Origin: Cyanophora paradoxa | Lineage: Eukaryota; Glaucocystophyceae; Cyanophorales; Cyanophoraceae | Assembly: GCA_004431415.1 (NCBI GenBank) | Contig: QPMI01000038.1 | Span: 248,001-312,000, forward strand | Reading direction: 5' to 3' | DNA: 64,000 nucleotides | Shown: one piece after another, positions 51,265-62,280 of the stretch | Numbering within the stretch: position 1 is the first letter of the stretch | Layout: each line of letters opens with the position of its first letter | The notes under the pieces: generated by a model | The model's database searches: none | Told to the model about the DNA's origin: nothing | Seen by the model: only the letters and a program-made list of their open reading frames with translations | Position numbers and translations under genes: made by a program

Positions 51265-52238
51265 TCACTCGGGCTCCCAGTCCCGGGGCTCGTAGGGGGC
51301 GGGAGGGGCCGGCGCGCCCTTCCTGCGCCGCCGGCCCTTTGCGCCGGCGAAGCAGTCGCCCCGAAAGGCCGGCGGGGCGGCCCCTCGGGAGCCGCCCGAG
51401 AAGCCGGGCCGCAGGGCCGCGGCCGCCGCGTCCGCCTCCTCACCGTCCCCCGGGCGGAGGCTGCGCGAGAGGGTCGGCGGGGGCGGGGGCGGGGAGGGGC
51501 GGGGGGTACCGCATCACGGCGAGGGAGGGCCCGGAGCCGGTGGAGAAGAAGACGCGGGCGACGCCGTGGTTCCGCAGGACCAGGACGCACTCGGCGCACG
51601 GCCGCGAGTTCTTGTACACCGGCTCCGGCTCCTCCCCGCCCCCCGCCGCCGCCGTTGCTGCCGCCGCCGCCCTCCGGCCCCGCCGCTCGCACTCGGGGAC
51701 CCCCGGCACGGCCGCCCGCACGACTGGCGCCACCTCAGACGCGGCGGGCGGCCGGTGGGCGGCGGCGGGCGGCGCACCGAAGAGGTCGCAGCCGTGCGCG
51801 CTGCGGCGGGCGGCGCGGGAGAGAAGGGCAGCAGGTTCATAAAACCCGTGACGGGGCTGATGTTGAGCGTGATGAAAAACAGTACAGGGCGGACACCTCC
51901 GCATGCTGCGCCGGCTCCACATGAGGCACGACCGCGGGCACGTGGCGGGAGGGCGGCGACGCACGACGGAGCAGAGGTCCTTCCCCAGGAGGCGGTTGCG
52001 GGAGTGGTTGCAGCCACGGGCGAGGGCCTTGCCGCCGCGGACGAGGACGGCCCCGTGGCGGACCGGCATGTCGCCTGCGATCCCGCCGTCAGGCCGCCGG
52101 CAGCCAGGGAGCGGAAAGGAGCGGCGCACTGCGCATGGCCTCCTCAAGCGCGAGGCGCGAGAAGCGGGCGAGGCGGCCCGATGGCGCCTGGATCTCGGGC
52201 GGCGACGACGACGACGAGTACGAGTTGGGCGAGTACAT
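51265..52238 (-). CDS. cytidine/deoxycytidylate-type deaminase
   Basis: Minus-strand gene from the ATG at 52238. Exon 1 (52238-52130) codes MYSPNSYSSSSSPPEIQAP to LARFSRLALEEAMRS. Exon 2 from 52074 codes MPVRHGAVLVRGGKALARGC and NHSRNRLLGKDLCS. A GT-AG intron leads to HAEVSAL, and a later exon gives KNSRPCAECVLVLRNHGVAR and VFFSTGSG. HAE and PCxxC are the zinc and catalytic residues of the CDA/CMP deaminase superfamily. The C-terminus is basic (GAKGRRRRKGAP) and ends DWEPE at 51265. The order HGAVLV...NxSR...GKDxCS-HAE resembles stand-alone deaminases of protists and large viruses rather than housekeeping cytidine deaminase. Substrate not predictable (nucleoside, nucleotide or RNA). A Pro/Gly/Arg-rich insert lies between the two motifs. 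Confidence 0.75.
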
Positions 52239-52423
52239 CTCTGCTATATCGTTCTGGCGGTTTGGTGCTGTCTAGCTGGGCGGCTGTGGCTGGCCTCCTG
52301 TGATGACGGGTGCTTACGAAGTCAGTACCGAGTATCCCCCTAGGACCTTGCAGAGTGGCATCAGCCAAGGGCCGCGCGGTTCCCACGCGGCACAGGGCGG
52401 CACAGGCAGCACGGCCCGCATGA

Positions 52424-55400
52424 ATGGGTAACGTCGGATCGTGCGAGAGCTGCCTGGTGAAAGCCCTGGTCAGTATCAGCGGACAAGCGCCGGCGTCGAA
52501 GGAAGACAGGGACGACCTCAGCAGCAGCCTCGACACCCCGCTCGATCAGTCGCCTTCGTTCGACAAGAGCTCTGCCGACATCGTACTGCGGCTGCCAGCC
52601 AAGGGCCCTTCTCGATCGGCGTCCGGCCAGAACAAGGATCCCGGCGCGCCGGTTCTGCGGACATCCGCTCCCGCGGGCGAGTCTCCAGAGCAGCAGCGCG
52701 GCCGCCCGGCGTCGCGAGCCTCCTTCGACGACCGCACCGAGCGCTCGGAGGGTGGCACCTCGCGAAGCCCCTCGCCCTACCGCTCGCCCTCGCTCGCCTC
52801 GGCCTCGATGAACGACGACGAGGACGGGGATGGAGGCGATCTGGACCTGGAGCACGTCCCCTCCGCCTCCGTCGGGACCTACGCCAACCTCACGCACCAT
52901 GAGGTCGAGGTGGGCCCCAGCCCGCCCCGAAGGTGGTTCTCGACCGACCCGCCCCCCGCAGGAGCTCGTCGAGCGCTTCAAGAACATGGACTCGAACGGC
53001 GACGGGTGCGGCGCCGCGACGCCGCCGCCGCCGCCGCCGCCGCCCCGGCGGCGCGCCTGACCGGTCCCCCGGCAGGCGCCTCTCGAAGCTGGAGTTCATC
53101 GCGCACTTCGGCAACCAGCAGCTGGGATCCATCCTCTTCGAGGCGAGCGGCCGCCGCAGCGCGCCCGACGCCTCTCCGCCGCCGCTGAGGCCGCCCGCCC
53201 CCGCGCAGGCCTTCGACGCGGACCAGTCGGGCGACGTGGACGTGAACGAGGTGTGTACCTCAACCTCGCGTTTCCCCCCGCGCCGGCCAACGGCGGGGCG
53301 CGCGCGCAGTTCATCTCGGGGCTCGCCGTCCTCTCGAAGGGCTCCCTCGAGGAACGCCTCGAGTTCGCCTTTACCATGTTCGACGTCGACCGCGTGCGCC
53401 CCCGTACCCCCATCCTTCACCTCCCCTTCCCCCACTTCCTGTACCCCTCCGACGCGGCGGTACCCCGGGCGGGCAGGACGGGGAGGTCTCGAAGAGCGAG
53501 ATCCTGAACATGCTGACGAGCGTGACGTCCATCCTCTCGGTGCTGGACCCCCGCAAGCGCACCGACATCAAGAACATCAAGGTCATCGCCGACAAGGTCC
53601 GCCCGTACCCCCCGCCCCCCTCCGGCACCCCCTCGCCCCACCCCAACCTCCTCCCAACTCCCGACCCGCAGCTCTTCGCGATCCTGGACACGGACGGGAA
53701 CGGGTTCGTCTCGAAGCACGAGTTCGCGCACGGGCTCGCCAACAACATGGAGGCCGCCCAGCTCCTGAGTCAGCGCCCCCGCCCCCGCCCCCGCCCCCGG
53801 CGTTCCTTCGGGGGCCGTCTTCCCCGCGTTCTCTCCTCCTGACGGGGGCGCAGCGCTGGCCCCGGCGAACATGGTGGCGCAGGGGGCCAGCAACTCGCTC
53901 AAGGCGCACGGGGCGAAGCTCCCCGTCTCGTGGGGCCACCCCCAGTGGGCCCTCGTCCTCTCCATGATGCTCGGCATCCGCACCGCCGGCGAGAAGGAGG
54001 CAGAGCTGAGGCGCGAGTGGCGCGACGGCCAGCCGCCCCCGCCCGTCACCCTCGGCCGCGCCGCCCTCTCCCGCCGCATCCGCCTCAAGATCAACAAGAA
54101 CCCGATGCTGCAGTCGGCGAGCGATTACTCGTTCGTGGGGTACGCCCCCGAGGTCTTCACCGCCATGCGCGCCCTCCTCGGCGTCGACGAGGCCACCTAC
54201 CAGACCTCCATGGGGCCCTCCCAGGCGCGCCGCGCCGTACCCCCCTCTCCCTCCCCCTCCCCCCGCCCTGCCTGACGCGTACCCCCCCCCCAGATCTTCG
54301 CGCGGCTCCTCCTCGGTGACTTGGCATCCCTGACCGCCCACGGTGCGCCCTCCGGCCCGCCCGCGCTGTACCCCCCCCCTGGCCCGTGCCTCGCGAGCGC
54401 CGCCGGCGGCGCCGGGCGCAGTGTCGGCCGGCAAGTCGGGCTCCCTCTTCTTCCACTCGCCGGACGGCCGCTTCCTCGCCAAGACCATTCCTCGCCGCGA
54501 GAAGGTCCGAGAGAGAGGGAGAAACCGAAGCCGGCCGGGCGGGCCGACCGGGCGCCGAGCCGGGTCCGGGGGCGCGCAGGAGTCGCTGATGCAGTTCCTG
54601 CCGTCGCTCTACGAGTACGCGCACACGTACCGCAACGAGTCGCTCCTCATGCAGATCCTCGGCCTCTACAAGATTAACAAGTGCGCCCGCCCGCAGCTTC
54701 AGCTTCAGCTTCCTGCCCCTCCTCCCTCACCCCTCCCAGCTTCTTCTTCGTGGTGGTGAACAACGTGCTGAACACGCCGAACGAGATCGGGCGCCTCTGG
54801 GACCTCAAGGGCTCCTCCGCGGGGCGCACCTCCCAGCCCTCCGACTACCTCCAGAAGGCGAGCCCGCCCCGCCCCCAGACAACTTCAACGAAACTCTCCG
54901 CTGAGCCGTTCGGCCCGCCCCGCGCGCGCAGGACAACAACCTGACGGAGCCGTTCGACCTTGGGAACCAGTCCCAGCGTGCCTACGACATGGCGCGCCTC
55001 CCGCCCCCCTCCTCCCCCCTCCTCCCCCTGACCCCGCCCGGGCAGCTGGTGCGGGACACGGACCTGCTGGGGAAGCACGGCCTCATGGACTACTCCCTCC
55101 TCGTGGCGCGCCACGCTCCGCCCCGCCGCTCCCTCTCCCCCCCGCCGCCTCGCCCTGAGCGTGCCCCGGCCGCGCAGGGCGTGCACAACATCGTGCCGGG
55201 GCAGTCGGTGGTGCGGGAGACCGACTTCGTCTCCTCGGACGGCAAGACCGCCTACTACATCGGCGTCATCGGCGCGCCCCGCCCCCGCCCCCGCGCCTCC
55301 TCTTCTCGCGGGAAATCGAGTACTACCCCCGCAGACTACCTGACGTACTACGACTTCCGGAAGGGGATCGAGACGTTCGCGAAGGGGCTCTTCACGGACA

Positions 55401-55812
55401 AGAAGACCCTCTCCGCCGTCGAGCCGGGCTTCTACGCCCGCCGCTTCCAGGAGTTCATGGCCAGGTACCTCCCCCCCTCCCTCCCCCTTCTCCTCCTTCC
55501 CCCCTAGATTGCGAATTTCTTCGCCCCGGCCCCCTGGCCTCTCTCGGAGCGTCGCGGCGCTGACGGCCCCTTTCCCCCCCCGCGCGCAGCAAGTTCTACC
55601 CGTACCCGAAGGAGCGGGAGTTCACGCTGCAGCGCCCGAGCTCGGGGCGCTCCTCGCCGGCCCCGGGGCGCCTCTCCCCGGCCCCCTCCGCCATGACCCG
55701 CGCCTCCTCCGGAAACGTCCTCGCCGTGCCCCACTCGCCCTCCCTCGGCCCCCGCGGCTCCCGCGGGCCCTCCCCCTCCGTCTCCCCCTCCCGCCTCCGC
55801 GAGACCCGCTAG
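52424..55812 (+). CDS. N-myristoylated four-EF-hand phosphatidylinositol-phosphate kinase
   Basis: Exons 52424-52909, 52962-53005, 53076-53142, 53209-53250, 53310-53393, 53477-53596, 53672-53768 and 53854-~54236 join in one frame, with further exons to 55812. The start MGNVGSCESC fits myristoylation (Gly2) and palmitoylation. A Ser-rich linker precedes four EF-hands: DSNGDGRLSKLE, DADQSGDVDVNE, DVDRDGEVSKSE, DTDGNGFVSKHE. The kinase follows: KINKNPMLQSASDYSFVGYA, GKSGSLFFHSPDGRFLAKTI, FLPSLYEYAHTYRNESLL, RLWDLKGSSAGRTS, RDTDLLGKHGLMDYSLLVA (catalytic DYSLL), and YIGVI joined to DYLTYYDFRKGIETFAKGLF. A Ser/Pro-rich tail ends at 55812. It should phosphorylate PI-phosphates at membranes under calcium control. 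Some introns are GC-AG. Frame continuity between the halves was checked at 53768/53854. Confidence 0.82.
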
Positions 55813-56143
55813 CAACCCGAGTCTCAGCGCCCGGCCCCCGCCCCTCCCCTCCCTCCTTCATTATGCTAATTGTTCTCGTGCTAATTATAATGCAACCGCT
55901 TCCGGAATGCTCGTGGATCGCCATACACGGGCCTTCTCCCCCTTCGAATGCTTCACATTCTCCCCTCGGTTTTTAAATCTTCCCTAGCTTCCCCCCTCGA
56001 GCTCCCCCCTCTTCCTCACCCCCTTCGAATTCTCCCCATTGCCACCCTCTAGCTCGAAGTCATCTGATTTCCCCTCTCCCCCTCGAGCTCCCTCGCCGCC
56101 CTCCAGTTCCTCCCTTGCAGTCCGCAGCGGCGTCGCGAACGAC
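55813..56143. other. intergenic region, pyrimidine-rich
   Basis: From 55925 to 56115 the plus strand is dominated by CTCCCC, CCCTCGAGCTC and TTCGAATTCTCCCC-like words. No gene. Probably the promoter region of the silk-like gene at 56144. Confidence 0.35.
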
Positions 56144-58772
56144 AATGGCTCGCCGGCAGCTGCTCGCGCTCGTTCTGATCGCTCTTCTGGGCTCGGGCAT
56201 CGATGCCGGCCCAACGACGGCTCAGCGGACGGACCCCGTGTCCGCGGCGAGCGCGAACGCTTATTCCTCGGCGTCGGCGACGGGGGGGCAAGCGTATGCC
56301 GCAGCGTTGGCAGCAGCGTCCGTCATTGGTGCGCGCGGGCCAGTTCCCTTTTTCCGAGGAGCGGAAGCGGTGCGACATAGAGTCCGACCATTCTTCGCGC
56401 GCAGCCGGAGTTTCCCAGGCGCAAGCGCGCGCGGTCGCCTCGGCAGCGAGCACGGCGCTTGCGCCATCGGCAGCGTACGTCACATCCCGCGCGGCAGTGC
56501 GCCAGCGCCGTCGCTGCGAAATTTGATCCGCGCTCCCCGCACTGCGGCAGCCATGTCGCGGCGACGGCGAAGGCTGTGGCGTCGGCTTCTGCCCAAGGTG
56601 TGCATCTAGATCTGTCTTTAAATCGAAAGGATCTGTTTTCGCTGTGCTGATTCGAATTTTGAATTCAAGTGTACAAGTGCGGCGGGGAGTCGGCCGCGCG
56701 TGCTGTAGCGTTCGCGGCAGCCTACGCCCGGGCGGCTTCGGTGTACTCGACGGCTTATGCGAAGGCCTACGCCGCCGCCGTCGCCTCTGGTGAGAACTTC
56801 AGGCTTCATGCAAACACGATCCGAATTTGATCCCGGACATCTGACTCGCAATGCTTGCTGCAGGCGCGTCGCAGGCGCAGGCGTACGCCCTGGCCTACGC
56901 TTCGGCCAGCTCAGCCGTCTCCGGGATTGCCGCTGCCACTGCCACTGCAGCTGCGAGGGCCGTCGTGCAAGCCTACCGAGCCCCGACTCCGCCCCGCGCC
57001 CAGGTGAGATCGGCTCTAAATTTAATGATCATGATCAATTTTCGCACCCCGTGTCATCCGATTTTGCGCTAAACCGTGCCCCATGGCCAGGTCGCTGCGT
57101 CGGCCGAGGCTATCGCGAAGGCCGTCACCACGCCGGGCACCGGAGCGGCGTACGCTTCAGCCTTCGCGGCCGCCCAGGCCACCGGTGCGATCGCCTCGCA
57201 ATTTCTCATCTCTCTCAATGCTCGATTTCTGAGCCTGCGCACGCCCGCTCCAGGCGTCTCGACCGCTGTCGCCACCGCGACTGCTACCGCTGTTGCGAGT
57301 GAGCTCTCGATCGCCCTGGCGCCGGCGCCGGGCAGAGCGATTCGATTTCCCTGATCATGAGCGCCGTCGACGTCTCGCAGCGACGTACTCGGCGAACTCG
57401 CAGGCCATCGCGATAGCCATTGCCATCGCAGTCACGCAGACGTGCCCCGTCAACGGCCGGCGCGCCCTTGCTCTGCGCCCCACGACTCAGCTGCAGCTCT
57501 GCGCACTTGACTCGGCTTCCACGTCGCAGGTCGTACGCGTCGGCCCAGGCGTACGCGTCGGCGCAGGCGGCGGCCGGGCGCGTCCAGGCACAGGCCGCCG
57601 CGCAGGCCCGCGCCGCCGCCCTCGGCGCCGGAGCCACGTCGGTGCGCCCGCGCCCGCCCCGCTCCGCATGCGCCGCGCTTCGCCTGATGCCTCTCGCAGG
57701 CCCAGGCGGAGGCTGCCGCCACGGCCGCCGCCTCGTCCTGCGGGAACGCAGTCGCCGTCGCCACCGCGCAGGCCCGTACCCCTCCTGGCATGTCTAGCTC
57801 GACGCACCCCTCGTAACAGTCTCGCAGGCGGCCGCGACCTACTGCGCGATCCCCGACCCGCCGGCGCCGACGGCCGTGCCAACGCCGTTCGTGCCGACGC
57901 CGCTGCCGACGCAGTACATCCCGCCCACGCCCTGGATCCCCCCGACGCTGCCGCCGGGGGTGACCCTCACGCCGGAGCCCGTCCCCACGTGGGACCTGAC
58001 GGAGCCGACGCCGGCCCCCAGCGACCTCGTCATCATCCCCCTCCTCTTTGCGACGCCGGCCGTCCCCACCGAGGCGGCCGCGACCCCGGCCGTTCCAACG
58101 GAGCAGATCACGCCGGCCGTGCCCACCGAGCAGATCACGCCGGCGATCCCGACGGAGCAGATCACCCCAGCCATTCCAACGGAGCAGATCACGCCGCTGC
58201 CGACGGAGCAGGTCACGCCAGCGATCCCGACGGAGGCCGCCACGCCGGCCGTCGGCGTGTTCCCCACCCCGGAGGTCCCCACCTTCCTCCCCACGCCCGA
58301 GGCGCCCGTGGCGACGCCCGAGGTGCCGCCGGCGACGCCCTTCCCCTCGCCCTTCGAGGGGACCCCCTTCCCGGGGGTCGTCGCCACGCCCGGCCCGGTC
58401 CCCACCGAGGTCGCCCCCTTCGTCACGCCGCAGCCGACGCCCTTCGCCCCCGTCGCCCCCACCGAGTCGGTCCCGCCGGCCCCCACCGAAGCCATTGGCG
58501 CCCCGGCCCCCACCGAAGCGATCGGCGCCCCGGCGCCGACCGAAGTCATCGGGGCCCCCGCGCCGACCGAGGTGCTCCCTCCGCCGGCGCCGACCCAACT
58601 GGGGCCCACCGAAGTGCTCGCCCCGCCGGCGGCCCCGACGGAGGTCGCCCCCGCCGGCCCGGGCGGACCGCCCGTGCCGGTCCCGACCGGCGTCCTCTCG
58701 CCCGTCGGCCCCGCCGGGCCCGCCCCGACCGCCGCGTTCGGCCTCCGCGGCCGCCGCCGCCGCGCCGAGTAG
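56144..58772 (+). CDS. secreted silk-like Ala/Ser and Pro-Thr-Glu repeat protein
   Basis: The ATG at 56144 starts a signal peptide (MARRQLLALVLIALLGSGID). Many small exons then code Ala-rich alternating sequence: SAASANAYSSASATGGQAYA, VSQAQARAVASAAST, AARAVAFAAAYARAASVYST, ASQAQAYALAYASASSAVSG, AASAEAIAKAVTTPGTGAAY, VATATATAVAS and SYASAQAYASAQAAAGRVQA. The last exon (from about 57830) starts AAATYCAIPDPPAPTAVPTP and continues as Pro-Thr-Glu repeats, TPA-V/I-PTEQI about six times, then APAPTE-A/V-IG, ending in GLRGRRRRAE. Such alternation resembles spidroins and other structural matrix proteins; the Pro-rich part resembles cell-wall glycoprotein regions. Likely cell covering or matrix; no enzyme domain. 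Some exon edges are uncertain because the sequence is so repetitive. Confidence 0.65.
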
Positions 58773-59082
58773 GCCCGGATTCCGGACTGCTGGCATTCTA
58801 GATCTGCAGTTGCGACCCGCCGCGCCTTCATTTTCATATATATCAACTTTCTGTCACATTTTCAACTAGATCTAGAGCAGCGTCTCCAGGCCTAACCCAG
58901 AAGACCGCTCATCGGATGCTTGTCGATGGTCCATTCGTAAGTAACGTTTACAGAGCCCCGCTCGATAAATCTCGCAGCGCCCAGTGGCATCCCTGTAGCG
59001 GCCTGTGCATTTGTACAGCTCACAGCGAAATGCATATATCTATTGATGGGGACTCCAGCGCTCCGGATGGGGCGCCTTGGCC
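58773..59082. other. 3' flank between convergent genes
   Basis: Between the silk-like stop and the P450 stop. A minus-strand open stretch codes ERGSVNVTYEWTIDKHPMSG, ending at 58892. It could be an extra 3' exon of the P450 gene or chance. Confidence 0.3.
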
Positions 59083-61142
59083 TCAGCGGCGCCGGCGGGG
59101 GGCAGGTACGGGGACGGGGGCGGGGGCCGGGGCGGGGGCGGGCGGCGCGGCGCGGTCGTGGAAGCGGCGGACGGCCTTCAGGCGCGCCCCGCGGGGCACG
59201 TTGAAGGGGCCAGCGGGGCCGGCGGCGGCGCCCCTCCACGGCCTGCCGGCCCCAGGGGCGGGCGATCAGGGCAAGGCGGGCCAGAGGGGGCCGAGGAGGG
59301 GAAGTACGCGCCATGACGTCGAAGGCGCAGAAGACGGCGGCGCAGGTGAGGGCGAGGAGGGCGCGGGCGCAGGCCTCGCCGGGGCAGGCCCCTGGCCCCA
59401 CGCCGAACGGCGAGACTGCGGGGGGCGGGGGCGTGAGAAGGGAAGGGGGCGGGGCGGGGAAGGGGGCGGGGCGCGCGGGGCGGGTCGAGGGCCTCGCCGG
59501 CGGCGGCGCGGCCGCGGAAGTCGCGCATTGCGGCGGGGAGGTCCGCCGCCGCGCGGGAGCCCGCGGGCAGGCCCCGCCCCGCAAGCTCCAACGGGGCCGC
59601 CAGCACCCGGTGCACCGCCCCTGATGCGCGTGAGCGGGGCGGGAGGGGACGGGCGGGGCGGGGCGGGGCGGGGCGGGGAGGGGCGGGGTCACGGAGGGGC
59701 GGCTGGACGCGCAGAGACTCCGAAATGGACTCTGAGGAGGGCGGTCAGGGGGAAGAGAGCGCGGAGGGTGGGGTACGGGGCCGCACCGGTGAGGAGGGGT
59801 AGGGCAGCCTCGTCCAGGAGCTGCTCTGCCTGCGGGGGTACCGGTTCCGGAGGGGGTACAGGGCCTTGCGAGGGGTACGGGGACCTTGATCGCGGAGAAG
59901 TCGAAGGCGAATCGCTCGGAGAACTCGTACGCCTCCGCGCCCACCGCGGCGGAGACCTGAGGGCGCGTCAGGGGATACGCAGCGGTGGCGATGGGGGGTA
60001 CGGGGCGGGCCTTTGGGTCCGAGCCGACGTGGAAGAGGAGCCACGCGAGGGACGCCGTGAGCTTCCGCTCCACCTACCCCCCCTCCTTGGCTCAGAAAGG
60101 GGGTACTTGGAAGAATGGTCGGGAGGGGGTACCGTGAAGAAGATGTACGTCGCTGCCCGGGCGACGGTGCGGACGGCGTCGGCTTCGCTTACCCCCTCCC
60201 AGTGCCCCTCCTGCCTGGGGTTCAGGTAGGGAGGGGGGATGGAGCGTGCGGGGGGTACGGACCAGGAGCAGGTCGTCGAGGAGGCAGCGGCGGCCGAAGG
60301 GGCGGCCGCCGGGCGAGGGCGGCGAGGCGGTGTCGGGCTGCTCCTGCGCGTACCGCAGGTGCTCCTTGCGGAGCCGCACGGCGCTCTCGACCCAGGCCCG
60401 CACGACGCGCGCCCGCGCCTCCTCGGCGCGGCGCGCGGAGGGCAAGCGCGGGCCGCCGCCGCCCCGCCCCGCCGCCCGCTCCTCGAAATCCTCCACCGCA
60501 GCGAGGTAGCTCTGCCCGCGCGTCGTTCCGCGCCGAAAATCAGCGCTCTCAGTCCAAAAGCGGATCGAGCTCGCACCTGGGCGAGCTTGTCGTCGGCGCG
60601 CGCGAGGAAGTCGTGCGCGCTGCCGAAGAGCGTCCGCCACGCGAGCTCCGCCGAGTACAGGTGCAGGATCTGCACGAGGTCCACGTCCAAATTCGAATCC
60701 GCGATCACCTGCGCCGGCAGAGCGTTCGAGTTCAATGCGCGACGGGATTCCACAGGGCGCGACGGGGCGTGGAGGCGGTACGCTCGCTCGCCTCGAGCTG
60801 CTGCAGCAGGGCCTCGACTGAGCGCCACGCCTCCGGAAGGAGCAGCTGGACGCGGGCGGGGAGGAAGGCGCGCTTGGACGCCGCTCGCAACGCCTCGAGG
60901 TCGCCCTCGGTGGGCGGGCTTAGCTGCAGCGGCTTGAACAACTTCGCCCACGGGCACGCCGGCTTCGCCTCCGCCCGCAGGACCGCCAGGGCGTCCTCGT
61001 ACGTCGATGCGCGTGCCCCGCTGGACAGCGTTCGCGGGCCGCGCAGCGACATCGCGTATGCCAGCGCGAAGCCCAGTGCCAGGAGCGTTCCGAGCGCCTG
61101 GACGAGCTGCATTGGCGAGACGGGCTGGGCCGTCGCGTCCAT
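59083..61142 (-). CDS. cytochrome P450
   Basis: Minus-strand gene from the ATG at 61142. The first exon codes an N-terminal membrane anchor (MQLVQALGTLLALGFALAYA) and PWAKLFKPLQLSPPTEGDLE, then RAASKRAFLPARVQLLLPEA. Further exons code VQILHLYSAELAWRTLFGSA, SYLAAVEDFEERAA, ERKLTASLAWLLFHVGSDPK (I-helix region), FSERFAFDFSAIK, LFPLTALLRVHFGVSARPA, PLELAGRGLPAGSRAAADLP and FGVGPGACPGEACARALLAL. FGVGPGACPG fits the heme-ligand loop F-x-x-G-x-x-x-C-x-G; the Cys binds heme iron. The usual Arg two before the Cys is Gly here. The E-x-x-R pair was not located. The C-terminus codes FNVPRGARLKAVRRFHDR and a Pro-rich tail. ER membrane monooxygenase of unknown substrate. Confidence 0.72.
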
Positions 61143-61259
61143 CTCCTAACTTAGCTGCTCGGCCGACGAAATCCGAAGGCCCGATCCCGCCCGGAAGCCC
61201 CCAGAGAGCGGGCACGAAGATTTGCAGCGTACCCTTGCTAGCTTGCAAACCGCGGCCAA
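61143..61259. promoter_or_regulatory. short bidirectional promoter region
   Basis: Only 117 bp separate the start of the P450 gene (minus) from the start of the HhH protein gene (plus), so both promoters must lie here and in the gene starts. No TATA box or specific motif is evident. Confidence 0.4.
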
Positions 61260-62280
61260 ATGTCCGCGCCCGTGCCCCCGGCCGCGATCGTCCACGCGGC
61301 GGAGCAGCGACGGCCGCTCTCATCGCAACTATCGCAGCGATTCAGGCTGCGCACGGCCAACGAGTGCGTACGCGCCTTCGCCGCAGCCGCCTGGCTCACT
61401 AGCGCCTGCACGCAGCATCGCTGCGGACTACATATTTCCCTCGAGCGGCTCGGTCGCGTTTCAGGTCCGCGTCGCTCGCCCGGCGCCGGCTCGCGCGCGC
61501 TTCCGTTCTCAGCCGCGTGGTTTGTGGCTGCGCGTGCCGCGACGGCACAGATCGCTCGAATTGGCCCGCAGGTAACCGCTTCGGACATCGACGGCGTGCT
61601 CGCTCGCGCCGTGCGGCTTGCGGCGGGATTCCGGATGTGCTTCGTCATTGCCGTCCTCTTGTCGGAGACTCAGGACCCTTACTCGCCAGTGCAATCCGCT
61701 TTCATGCATCTGCAGCTCCGCTTTCCGCACCGTCCGATCCTCATTCCAGTGGCGAGGTCCGTCGGCGCCGCCGGCGCCTATCCCTCAATTATTATTTTAT
61801 CCGATTTCGCGAATTTGGCTTGCAGCGAGCAGGCGGCCGCCGAGGTGCGCCGCCGTTCGATGCGATCCTCTCATTTCGAGCCGCGGCCGGCGGCCGCGCG
61901 CATGCGCAGACCATCCTGGAGGTCGTGGCCGCGACGACGCGAGAGAAGCGCGCCGAGGCACGCGCCGCCTTCGAGGCGCAGGTGCCCGCCCCGCGGCCCG
62001 CGGCCCCGCCCGCTCCGTACCAGCGCCAGCGTCCGCGGCGCAGATGGCAGCGCACATGCCGCCGCCGCGGGAAGCGGCGCAGGCGGCCCTCGCGGCGCTG
62101 CTGCCGGAGCAGTCGGCCCTCGAGCGGGCGCTCCTGCTCGACGGGATGGGCACGCTCGCCAGCGTCCTCACCGCCAGCCCCGACGAGCTGCGCGATCGCA
62201 CGGCGCTCGACGCCGCCGCCGCGCTGCGCATCCACAGCGCACTGAACGCAGCCCCCTTCGAATCTGAGCTCAGCGGTTGA
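61260..62280 (+). CDS. ERCC1/SPO16-like protein with C-terminal helix-hairpin-helix
   Basis: Plus-strand gene from the ATG at 61260 (MSAPVPPAAIVHAAEQRRPL). An exon from about 61573 codes VTASDIDGVLARAVRLAAGF, RMCFVIAVLLSETQDPYSPV and FPHRPILIPVAR. Another codes TILEVVAATTREKRAEARAA. The last exon codes EQSALERALLLDGMGTLASV, LTASPDELRDRTALDAAAAL and RIHSALNAAPFESELSG, ending at 62280. The last block matches a second HhH motif of ERCC1/XPF-type proteins (LL-x-x-F/M-G-S/T-L...A-S-x-x-E/D-L). The central strand-loop pattern (hydrophobic strand, FPxRxILIPV) recalls the nuclease-like but inactive domains of ERCC1, FAAP24 and SPO16/PTD. Expected role: DNA repair or meiotic crossover partner of an XPF-type protein. 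Assignment within the superfamily is open. Confidence 0.5.
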
